Source of the DNA: Candidatus Iainarchaeum sp.
GTDB lineage: Archaea; Iainarchaeota; Iainarchaeia; Iainarchaeales; JAAZKV01
Assembly: GCA_026397035.1 (NCBI GenBank)
Contig: JAPLVQ010000125.1
Span: forward strand, 2,822-11,964
Length of the DNA stretch: 9,143 bases
Reading direction: 5' to 3'
The notes below the pieces were generated by a model, which was not told the DNA's origin, made no database searches, and was given only the letters and a program-made list of their open reading frames with translations. The position numbers and the translations under genes are program-made. Below are positions 1 to 5,208 of this stretch, in pieces; position 1 is the stretch's first letter, and each line of letters begins with the position of its first letter.

Positions 1-554
1 AAACTACTGCAGTAAGCGAACCAGTTCCAACTCCAACAACAGCTTCTGTAGTTAATCCTTCAACCAATCAATCGGTTCTTGTTCAATCAAGTCCTGGCGT
101 AAATGTTTGTATGGATGGGGACACTAGGGATTATGATTGTGCTGATGGAAAGAAAGTTACTTGGTGTAGTTGTATTGGTGCGGAGTGGAGATGTATAACA
201 GCTCCTGAAGCTGTATGCAGTGGGGCTGGTTCTTTAGCATGTACTGGCTGTGAAAACAAGTTAGACAAAACGTGTGTTTCTACCGGAACAAGAATAATAA
301 GCGATTTGGGAGCAACTATTAACCCTGCTGTTGATCGCACAATTGTAGAAACTCCTTTGTTTTGTGATCTTGATAAGAGCTTCAAGGAACAAAAAGCTGA
401 TGGCGCAGTTTGCCAGAATAATTATGAATGCACGAGTAATACTTGCAGTAGCGGTAAGTGTGTGAATATCCAGGAGCAGTTAACAAAGCAGAACGATATC
501 CTTCAGCAGATTGTTGACTGGTTGTCAAAGTTCTTTGGATTGAAGTTCAATTAA
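1..554 (+). CDS. Cysteine-rich exported/surface protein, 3' part (5' end outside window)
   Basis: The reading frame is open from the left edge (first full codon at base 3), so the ATG at 111 is probably internal and the true start lies upstream. The visible part begins with a Thr/Pro/Ser/Val-rich linker (about residues 1-35). A domain with many cysteines follows, including CSC and CTGC pairs. Near the end is a compact four-cysteine motif, C-x5-C-x4-C-x5-C, with the look of 'CQNNYECTSNTCSSGKC'. It ends in an amphipathic or hydrophobic tail (ILQQIVDWLSKFFGL). Such Cys motifs, low-complexity linkers and short hydrophobic C-termini are common in predicted exported proteins of DPANN archaea; the cysteines probably form disulfides outside the cell. 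No enzyme motif is visible. The signal peptide, if present, is outside the window. Surface or secreted role is inference; the function is unknown. Confidence 0.75.
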   Translation, partial: TTAVSEPVPTPTTASVVNPSTNQSVLVQSSPGVNVCMDGDTRDYDCADGKKVTWCSCIGAEWRCITAPEAVCSGAGSLACTGCENKLDKTCVSTGTRIISDLGATINPAVDRTIVETPLFCDLDKSFKEQKADGAVCQNNYECTSNTCSSGKCVNIQEQLTKQNDILQQIVDWLSKFFGLKFN

Positions 555-569
555 CTAGTTTCATAAATC

Positions 570-607
570 GCGCCGGCAGTTAAATAGCCGGTGCTTTTTC
601 TTTTTTT
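570..607 (+). terminator. Hairpin plus T-tract terminator after the Cys-rich gene
   Basis: An 8-bp stem (gcgccggc pairing with gccggtgc, one G-T pair) with a 9-base loop begins 16 bases after the stop codon. It is followed by T5-C-T7. Archaeal termination needs mainly the T tract, and the stable GC-rich stem strengthens the call. It separates the surface-protein gene from the ATPase gene, which has its own promoter. Confidence 0.75.
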
Positions 608-675
608 ATTTCCATTGAGCGGATAGCTTATTATTAAGTGAATGACATTTTTTTGATATTGTTTTGGTTTAGTAA

Positions 676-685
676 TTATTAAATA
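676..685 (+). promoter_or_regulatory. TATA-like box for the HerA-like ATPase gene
   Basis: The AT-rich element ttattaaata is centred about 26 bases upstream of the ATG at 707. That is the archaeal TATA-to-start-site distance, so the transcript is probably leaderless and begins at or next to the ATG. No SD sequence lies in front of the ATG, which agrees. The spacing also argues for the ATG at 707 over the in-frame TTG at 692. Confidence 0.6.
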
Positions 686-706
686 CTTCAATTGAGTTGT
701 TTTGTC

Positions 707-1999
707 ATGCAAGAAGATTTTTCGCAGGAGCCGGCTATTCTTGGCAGGGACTTAAAAGACCTTGAAAAGTATGGTTCCCAAGGCTGCGCTTATTTAGGAA
801 AAGTAGTAATGTCTAGCGGAGAGTCTCCGGTGCTTGGAAGAAAAGTTCTTGTTGATGTTTCTCGCCCGCACTTAATGCTTATTTGCGGCAAGAGGGGTGG
901 AGGAAAGTCGCATACAATTTCGGTTTTCATGGAGGAAATGGCTCGGCTTGATCCTTCTATTAAGAATCGTGTTGCAGCGATTACTATTGATACGGTGGGT
1001 ATTTTTTGGGGTTTAAAATTGCCTGCGGGGGATGTTAAAGAATTAAAAGATTGGGATCTTTCTGCGCAAAAAACGGATGTTAAAGTATTAGTTCCCGCGG
1101 GTCAATTAAACTTTTATAAAGAAAAGGGTTTGCCGGTTGACGGGGCTTTTACTTTGAAGTGTTCGGAGCTTGAAGAGACTGAATGGATGGCGCTTTTTCG
1201 TTTGAGTTGGAGGGATCCGGAAGGTATTTTGATTTCACGGTCGGTTCAGCGTGTAAGAGAAAAAGTTGGTACTTATTATGGAATTGATGATCTTATTTCA
1301 GCTATAAAGACTGATGAGGAGAGTGATTCTAATACTAAACAAGGAATAGTTTCAAGACTTCAAATGGTAAAATCTTGGGGTTTAATTGAGAAGGAAGGGA
1401 CAAAGATTTCTGAACTCGCTACTCCTGGAATGATTTCGGTTATTGATGTTTCTTCTTATCGTCAGACTGTGGGCGCTGAGGGTGTTAAGGATGTTATTGT
1501 TGCGCTCGTGGGGAAAAAGATTTTTGAACAGAGAATGCTTTTTAGAAAAGAAGAAGAGATTAGATTAATTAAAGAGAATAAGCGTACAAGCAAAATGCCT
1601 TTAGTGTGGCTGTTGATTGATGAAGCGCATATGTTCATGCCAAAAGATGAGCCAAATATTGCTTTACCAATTTTACTTGAGTGGGTGAGGGTGGGCCGCC
1701 AGCCGGGTTTAGGATTGATTCTTGCTACTCAGCGTCCTGAAAAGATTCATCCTGATGCTATTAGTCAGTGTGATTTATTTATTTCTCACAGAATGACTTC
1801 TCAACCCGATATTGCTGCGGTTGGGGCGCTTAGACCGACTTATATGCATACTGATCTTGATAAGTTGTACGCCGAAATGCCCCGCCAGAAAGGATTTGCT
1901 CTAGTGATTGATGATAATACTGAAAGGACTTGGATGATTAAGACGCGTCCTCGCTTTTCTTGGGATTCGAGTGTCACGGCTAGCGCGTTTTTGGTTTAG
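707..1999 (+). CDS. HerA/DUF87-family ATPase (HerA-like DNA translocase)
   Basis: This 430-residue protein belongs to the HerA-FtsK branch of P-loop ATPases. Residues about 23-60 resemble a short N-terminal HAS-barrel-like strand region (GCAYLGKVV...VLVDVSRPHLMLICG). Walker A is GKRGGGKSHT (61-70) and Walker B is LLIDEAH (302-308). The segment VRVGRQPGLGLILATQRP (327-344) is the typical HerA stretch of arginine-finger region and sensor strand, and SQCDLFISHR follows. HerA forms hexamers that pump DNA, classically with the NurA nuclease and Mre11-Rad50 in end resection. No nurA, mre11 or rad50 is nearby, and the protein is somewhat shorter than typical HerA (about 500 residues), so it may be a DUF87 paralogue with another job. 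The start is set at ATG 707 by promoter spacing; an in-frame TTG at 692 would add five residues. The family is sure, the biological role is not. Confidence 0.88.
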   Translation: MQEDFSQEPAILGRDLKDLEKYGSQGCAYLGKVVMSSGESPVLGRKVLVDVSRPHLMLICGKRGGGKSHTISVFMEEMARLDPSIKNRVAAITIDTVGIFWGLKLPAGDVKELKDWDLSAQKTDVKVLVPAGQLNFYKEKGLPVDGAFTLKCSELEETEWMALFRLSWRDPEGILISRSVQRVREKVGTYYGIDDLISAIKTDEESDSNTKQGIVSRLQMVKSWGLIEKEGTKISELATPGMISVIDVSSYRQTVGAEGVKDVIVALVGKKIFEQRMLFRKEEEIRLIKENKRTSKMPLVWLLIDEAHMFMPKDEPNIALPILLEWVRVGRQPGLGLILATQRPEKIHPDAISQCDLFISHRMTSQPDIAAVGALRPTYMHTDLDKLYAEMPRQKGFALVIDDNTERTWMIKTRPRFSWDSSVTASAFLV

Positions 2000-2050
2000 G
2001 TATTATTATGCAGGAAATAATTTGGATTAGTTTGTTTTGTATTTTAATTT

Positions 2051-2057
2051 GAGGTGG
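2051..2057 (+). promoter_or_regulatory. Strong Shine-Dalgarno site for the 73-residue gene
   Basis: gaggtgg lies four bases before the ATG at 2062 and matches the consensus complementary to the archaeal 16S 3' end. It supports real translation of this small gene and contrasts with the leaderless genes around it. This suggests the gene is either in a leadered transcript or read from the upstream ATPase mRNA. Confidence 0.7.
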
Positions 2058-2061
2058 TATA

Positions 2062-2283
2062 ATGGTTAGGCATGGACTTTTGAGAAAACAACAGCAAGAG
2101 ATTCAACTTTCAAAAAAAGGAGTAAGGACAGGGTTTGTTACTCAGGGGATGCATAATAAATATGCAAAAATTTCGCCTGGGCAGTGGCGTAATATGTTTC
2201 CTGAACTAATTACTTATCCGGATCATGAAGTTGTAGCCCGCGGAATGGCTTTACTAAAGCAAAGAGAAAAAGAGAGGCAGTAA
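2062..2283 (+). CDS. Small basic protein of unknown function (73 aa)
   Basis: I do not recognise a family. The protein is hydrophilic and rich in Lys, Arg and Gln, with no membrane segment or cysteine. The N-terminus (RKQQQEIQLSKKG) and the C-terminus (LLKQREKERQ) look like charged helices around a central part containing SPGQWRNMFPELITYPDHE. Coding is supported by the strong SD sequence and the clean stop. It starts 62 bases after the HerA-like ATPase on the same strand, so co-transcription is possible. A weak AT-rich element (aataatttgg, about 2017-2026) could instead give a short leader of its own. The charge suggests nucleic-acid or protein binding, but that is only a guess. Confidence 0.65.
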   Translation: MVRHGLLRKQQQEIQLSKKGVRTGFVTQGMHNKYAKISPGQWRNMFPELITYPDHEVVARGMALLKQREKERQ

Positions 2284-2330
2284 CATAAAGCCAGTAAACT
2301 AAGTGGAGCAATAAATTGATTCACTGTCAT

Positions 2331-2366
2331 AAAAAAGTTCTTTTTATTAAATGAAGTCATTTTTTT
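2331..2366. terminator. Bidirectional T-tract termination region between convergent genes
   Basis: The 73-base gap between the convergent 73-aa gene and the Tat-protein gene has T runs on both strands. For plus-strand transcripts they are ttcttttt followed by T7 at 2360-2366, the latter inside the end of the opposing gene. For minus-strand transcripts there is T6 opposite bases 2331-2336. A short inverted repeat (aaatga/tcattt) sits at 2349-2362. This fits T-tract-driven archaeal termination. Confidence 0.5.
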
Positions 2367-3040
2367 AGAAATACTCCTTCAGTTAATTTATATCCGGGCA
2401 TTGGAGTTTGCCTGATTTTTAGTCCCTGCTTTTGCAAGTATTCAAAGAAACCCAAAAGGCTTTCTCTTGTGTGTACAGTGTTTTTATCAAAGTGCTTGAG
2501 TTTCATTTCTTCAAACTTCGGGTTGAGTACGGTGTTTTTTGCAAATGCTTTTGTAGCATAAAGCGTAGTATATCCTACTATCTCGCCTTTTTCATTATTT
2601 ACTGCAATATGCATAAAAGGCATGTTTGCTTCTTTAACTAGTGAGACATGGTTGAAGAAATAGTTTAAATCCTTGTTTGAAGGCAGGCAGTTTAGCCGCA
2701 TATTTTCCATTACTTCTTTTGAGGGGTTTTTGAGTTCAGTAAAAGGATGAGTGTGAATATGGGCTTTTGTTCCAAATCCAAAAGGTTTGTTAACGACTTC
2801 ATGGAAATTGCTTTTTAGAGTTGCGTTTTCAAGGCTCCTTGCTCTGAACTTTTTAGTAAAAGAGACTTCCTGTCCAAAATCTCCGCTCTCTTTAAGCGTT
2901 TTTTCAATTACTTCCTTTGCAGTGGGGCATTTTAGCTTTGGTTTTTCCACAGCAAATGCGCGTCTTCCTAAAAGTCCTGTTCCTATTATTACTGTGGAAA
3001 AGCTTTTTATAAAATTCCTTCTGGTAATTCCTCTTTGCAT
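2357..3040 (-). CDS. Tat-exported JAMM/MPN-like protein (putative metallopeptidase)
   Basis: The protein has 227 residues when started at the ATG at 3040. The N-terminus is a clear twin-arginine signal: TRRNFIKSF (residues 6-14), a hydrophobic stretch (about 15-24) and an AFA-V cleavage-like site at 28-31. Folded, possibly cofactor-bearing export through Tat is therefore likely. The mature part contains HIHTHP (94-99) and, further on, PSNKD (120-124). This resembles the JAMM zinc motif (HxHP, then SxxD) of MPN/JAB proteases. The spacing between the two halves is longer than usual (about 21 residues instead of about 8), and the upstream catalytic Glu is uncertain; E71 or E81 are candidates. 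The longer reading frame to 3097 is unlikely, because a TATA-like box sits about 27 bases before 3040 and inside that extension. Activity and substrate are unknown; a non-catalytic MPN-like fold is possible. Confidence 0.65.
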   Translation of the reverse strand: MQRGITRRNFIKSFSTVIIGTGLLGRRAFAVEKPKLKCPTAKEVIEKTLKESGDFGQEVSFTKKFRARSLENATLKSNFHEVVNKPFGFGTKAHIHTHPFTELKNPSKEVMENMRLNCLPSNKDLNYFFNHVSLVKEANMPFMHIAVNNEKGEIVGYTTLYATKAFAKNTVLNPKFEEMKLKHFDKNTVHTRESLLGFFEYLQKQGLKIRQTPMPGYKLTEGVFLKK

Positions 3041-3063
3041 AAGAAAGATTATTTCCTTGGAGC

Positions 3064-3071
3064 TATTTAAT
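3064..3071 (-). promoter_or_regulatory. TATA-like box for the Tat-exported protein gene
   Basis: Read on the minus strand, attaaata is centred about 27 bases upstream of the ATG at 3040 and resembles the box before the HerA-like gene. It implies a leaderless transcript and fixes the start at the Met just before the twin-arginine motif. Confidence 0.6.
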
Positions 3072-3131
3072 AGTTGCTGAGACGAAGAAAATCGCAACTA
3101 TTCAGATTCGGTGGTTGTTAATAAAGCCCTT

Positions 3132-3776
3132 TTACAAAATCTCGGGCTTTGCCATTCTTGTTATTATCCTGATGTTTACATTGTCGGATTCTATTACCAC
3201 TTCTTTGCTTCCGTGGAGGCTTATTTTCGCTTTGTCTGTTTCAAATACTAAATCATGAAAGCATTTTTTTGATAATAAAGCTACAATGAATTCAGAGAAT
3301 CTCTCAACTTCTACTATTACTCCTGTATTGTTTTTCATTAAGCCCATTTCTATTGCGAGCGGACCTAAATCAACCATACCAATAAATTCGGGTCTTACGG
3401 CCACATGGCTTGCTTCAAGCGCTTCAGCAGTCTTTTCAATGAAATTAATAGTGCCTTCCATGTCGATGAATCCAAAACTTTTTTTGGTTCTTACTGACTC
3501 AAAGAAATCCACTATTTTTTCTTTCTCAATGCTTTGTTTCGCCATTTTTGTTCTTAGCTCTTCAAAATCGGTTTCAATGCTTGAAAATAAATCGATTATT
3601 TCTTTATTCTTCATTTCATTAAGTATTTGGTCCCTTGTTTGGGAATTTGCAATACTCCTGCTCTTTAAAATACTCATTTCCTGCAGAACTTTCTCAAAAC
3701 TAGCATTTGCAATCTTTGCTTTGCCCATGCCTTCTTTTGCTTTGAGCAATTCCCCCTGTAACTGTGCTAACGTCAT
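3132..3776 (-). CDS. Unknown protein with N-terminal coiled-coil region (214 aa)
   Basis: I do not recognise a family. Residues about 1-98 are charged and helical in character, with many Lys and Glu and heptad-like spacing, as in a coiled coil. About 101-170 form a mixed segment (FGFIDMEGTINFIEKTAEAL, then VDLGPLAIEMGL, then VIVEVERFSEFIVALL). The end (180-207) looks like alternating beta strands. There is no signal peptide, membrane segment or P-loop. The frame continues upstream to 3929, but that extension reads as AT-rich non-coding DNA and contains promoter-like sequence. I therefore chose the ATG at 3776, which is preceded by ggtgg as a possible SD sequence. A helical coiled coil joined to a small alpha/beta domain suggests a structural or adaptor role, but nothing proves it. 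It ends about 60 bases before the promoter of the Tat-protein gene on the same strand. Confidence 0.65.
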   Translation of the reverse strand: MTLAQLQGELLKAKEGMGKAKIANASFEKVLQEMSILKSRSIANSQTRDQILNEMKNKEIIDLFSSIETDFEELRTKMAKQSIEKEKIVDFFESVRTKKSFGFIDMEGTINFIEKTAEALEASHVAVRPEFIGMVDLGPLAIEMGLMKNNTGVIVEVERFSEFIVALLSKKCFHDLVFETDKAKISLHGSKEVVIESDNVNIRIITRMAKPEIL

Positions 3777-4042
3777 ACCCAACCACCAGTCTAATAATAC
3801 GTGGAATGAATATTTAACCTTATCTCGGGCAAAACAAAGCCTGAATTTTTTGGTCTTGCAATTAAAAATATTGCAGATTTTTTTAATAAAATGATTGTTT
3901 TCTAATAATCTTGCAATTAATTCGCACAAAGAATCTTAGCTAAATAAGTGTTATAACAAAAAATGCTTTGGGCTTAGGTTTAAAATAGATGCTCACTCAA
4001 TATTTTTAATGATGCAATAGCAGAGCTTTGCTAAATATTAAT
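3777..4042. other. Intergenic region between the coiled-coil gene and tRNA-Leu
   Basis: This AT-rich stretch carries divergent promoter material. For the minus-strand gene there are ttaaatatt (about 3809-3817) and tattatta (about 3792-3799). For the tRNA there is an AT-rich element atatttttaat (about 4000-4010), roughly 38 bases before the mature 5' end, which would give a short leader. A near-perfect 16-base palindrome (tagcagagctttgcta) occupies 4018-4033. I see no convincing gene or box C/D RNA here. Confidence 0.5.
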
Positions 4043-4159
4043 GCACGGGTATCGAAGCGGCTAAACGAGCCAGGTTTAGGAAGTATTTGGATATTTTATT
4101 CAATTCTGAAATTACCTGGTGGCTCAGTGCCTTCCTAGGTTCGAATCCTAGCCCGTGCA
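4043..4159 (+). tRNA. tRNA-Leu (anticodon UAG) with a 33-base intron
   Basis: All parts can be folded by eye. The acceptor stem is gcacggg/cccgtgc with discriminator A. The D arm has a tcg/cga stem and GG in the loop. The anticodon stem is ccagg/cctgg with loop tt-TAG-g-[intron]-a. A class II variable arm follows (ggc-tcagt-gcc). The T arm is ctagg-ttcgaat-cctag. The long variable arm, TAG anticodon and A73 identify tRNA-Leu for CUA and related codons. The intron occupies 4081-4113, at the canonical archaeal position after base 37. No CCA is encoded, so it must be added afterwards. A T5 run starts right after the discriminator and probably stops transcription. The first hairpin repeat unit overlaps the last four bases of the gene. 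Confidence 0.93.
4081..4113 (+). other. tRNA-Leu intron (position 37/38)
   Basis: The 33-base AT-rich insert separates G37 from A38. The anticodon-loop bases tttag can pair with ctgaa inside the intron (4106-4110, one G-U pair). That leaves a bulge of about four bases at the 3' junction and a bulge at the 5' junction. This resembles, but does not exactly match, the canonical bulge-helix-bulge with two 3-base bulges and a 4-bp helix. A relaxed motif would need a broad-specificity splicing endonuclease. Exact boundaries rest on the standard 37/38 position. Confidence 0.75.
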
Positions 4160-4340
4160 TTTTTATTTGCTGTTGCAAATAAACATGCATTAAAGAAAAG
4201 CCTCCGGCATGCATTTTTATTTGCTGTTGCAAATAAACATGCATTAAAGAAAAGCCTCCGGCGTGCATTTTTATTTGCTGTTGCAAATAAACATGCATTA
4301 AATTAAGGGCTGTTGCTCATGCATTTTTATTTGCTGTTGC
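4156..4340 (+). repeat. Tandem 54-base hairpin repeats fused to the tRNA-Leu 3' end
   Basis: There are three near-full units (4156-4209, 4210-4263, 4264-4319) and a fourth partial one (4320-4340). Units 1 and 2 differ at one base, the last. Unit 3 is identical for its first 39 bases and then diverges, with a length of 56. Unit 4 keeps 21 bases. Each full unit carries a hairpin with two 15-base arms (tgcatttttatttgc and gcaaataaacatgca, 14 of 15 paired) around a TGTT loop, and a T5 run in the left arm. In units 1 and 2 a second mini-inverted repeat (gcc-tcc-ggc) follows. Unit 1 begins inside the tRNA 3' end (tgca), so the array is continuous with the tRNA gene. It is not a CRISPR, since the sequence between hairpins is repeated too. 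Possible roles are repeated T-tract termination, a cruciform or protein-binding site, or slippage-expanded DNA. Confidence 0.9.
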
Positions 4341-4372
4341 GATAATTTACTTTTAATTTTTATTTATGTTGT

Positions 4373-5119
4373 TCAAACTTTTGTGGCTTCTATCTTCAGG
4401 CTTTCAAGTGGTATTCCATCATACTGTTTTTTGCTTATTTCTTTGTCTTCGGAAACTATTTTTACCTCAAATCCGGCAGACTTTATGATTTTAATATACT
4501 CTTCTTTTAGTAGTGCTCCGCCAACGCACCCTGCAATTAGTTTTTTGTCTCCTCTTTGCCATTTATCAAGTTCTTTTAGTAGTACAATGTCTGAAACAAG
4601 CATTTTTCCTTTTTTCTTCAAAACCCTGCGAGCTTCGCTAAATACTTTTGATTTATCAGGGGATAAATTGATTACACAGTTGCTTATTATCACATCAATT
4701 GAATTGTCTTCTACGGGTAATTCTTCAATTTCCCCTAGTTTGAATTCAACATTTCTAAACCCATATTTTTTGGCATTTTCTTTTGCAAGCCCTATCATTT
4801 CAATAGTCATATCTATTCCAATTACTTTTCCGCTTTTTCCTACTTTTTTTGCAGCTAAAAAACAGTCAATTCCTGCTCCTGAACCTAAATCAAGCACTGT
4901 CATTCCTTCTTTTATCTCACCTAGTGAGGTGGGATTTCCGCATCCAAGCCCGAGGTTTGCTTCTGGAATTTCTTTTAAATCTTCTTCCAAGTAACCTATT
5001 GCTTTTGCTATTGATTCGTTTGATTTACTCTTACAGCTGCACGAACAAGTGCAGCCGCTGTTTTGAGCAATTTTAGAATAGCTTTCTTTCACAACTTTTT
5101 TTATGTTGCTGTTTTCCAT
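4373..5119 (-). CDS. arsM: Arsenite S-adenosylmethionine methyltransferase-like protein
   Basis: This is a 248-residue class I SAM methyltransferase with the ArsM pattern. SAM motif I is VLDLGSGAGIDCFLAAKKVG (75-94), followed by the acidic site GIDMT (101-105). The three cysteines that bind As(III) in ArsM have clear counterparts: C60 in GLGCGNPTSLGEI, C148 in ISNCVINLSPDKS and C198 in AGCVGGAL. ArsM methylates arsenite to mono-, di- and trimethyl arsenicals in the cytosol. The N-terminus adds a CTCSCSC cluster (C23, C25, C27, C29), which may bind metalloid or metal. The length is near the short end of the family (about 240-380 residues). No arsR, arsB/acr3 or arsC lies nearby, so this is an orphan gene. 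It starts at 5119 with a possible SD (aaggt, 7 bases away). It diverges from the duplicated-repeat gene across 89 bases. The family is confident; arsenic as the true substrate is likely but unproved. Confidence 0.85.
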   Translation of the reverse strand: MENSNIKKVVKESYSKIAQNSGCTCSCSCKSKSNESIAKAIGYLEEDLKEIPEANLGLGCGNPTSLGEIKEGMTVLDLGSGAGIDCFLAAKKVGKSGKVIGIDMTIEMIGLAKENAKKYGFRNVEFKLGEIEELPVEDNSIDVIISNCVINLSPDKSKVFSEARRVLKKKGKMLVSDIVLLKELDKWQRGDKKLIAGCVGGALLKEEYIKIIKSAGFEVKIVSEDKEISKKQYDGIPLESLKIEATKV

Positions 5120-5208
5120 TTTAATACCTTGAATTAAACTAAATTAGTGTTTAGGGTTTATTATTGTTTTAAAGGAAGTTTTATTAATACTGGAATTGAA
5201 TTGTCTTT
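5120..5208. promoter_or_regulatory. Divergent promoter region between arsM and the duplicated-repeat gene
   Basis: Rightward, tttattaata (5180-5189) is centred about 24 bases before the ATG at 5209, with a purine-rich aaaggaag just upstream as a possible BRE; the transcript would be leaderless. Leftward, taattta (about 5141-5147) lies about 25 bases before the arsM ATG but is a weaker match, and aaggt near the ATG could act as an SD. With only 89 bases shared, regulation of one gene may affect the other. Confidence 0.55.

Noticed and set aside
692..706. TTG start giving five extra residues to the HerA-like ATPase
   Set aside because: The ATG at 707 fits the TATA-like box at 676-685 for a leaderless transcript, and no SD precedes the TTG.
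3041..3097. 19-codon extension of the Tat-exported protein
   Set aside because: It contains the TATA-like box of the gene and would bury the twin-arginine motif behind an unusual leader.
3777..3929. 51-codon N-terminal extension of the coiled-coil protein
   Set aside because: Its composition is unlike the rest of the protein and it contains promoter-like AT-rich boxes; the ATG at 3776 has a possible SD.
4009..4110. Box C/D guide RNA overlapping the tRNA region
   Set aside because: atgatgc and a later ctga are present, but the boxes are imperfect, no C'/D' pair is seen, and the ctga is explained by the tRNA intron.
4038..4298. Minus-strand open frame of 86 codons with an 18-residue repeated peptide
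   Set aside because: It is the antisense of the tRNA and its repeat array; the 54-base period keeps the frame open, and the non-repeat part is a translated tRNA complement. There is no SD or promoter support.
4156..4340. CRISPR array
   Set aside because: The sequence between hairpins is itself repeated (one-base difference between units 1 and 2), there are too few units and no cas genes.
4383..4994. Long plus-strand frame opposite arsM, and similar long frames opposite other genes
   Set aside because: These are antisense shadows of genes with clear family motifs; they have no promoter or SD support and give low-complexity Ser/Phe/Leu-rich products.
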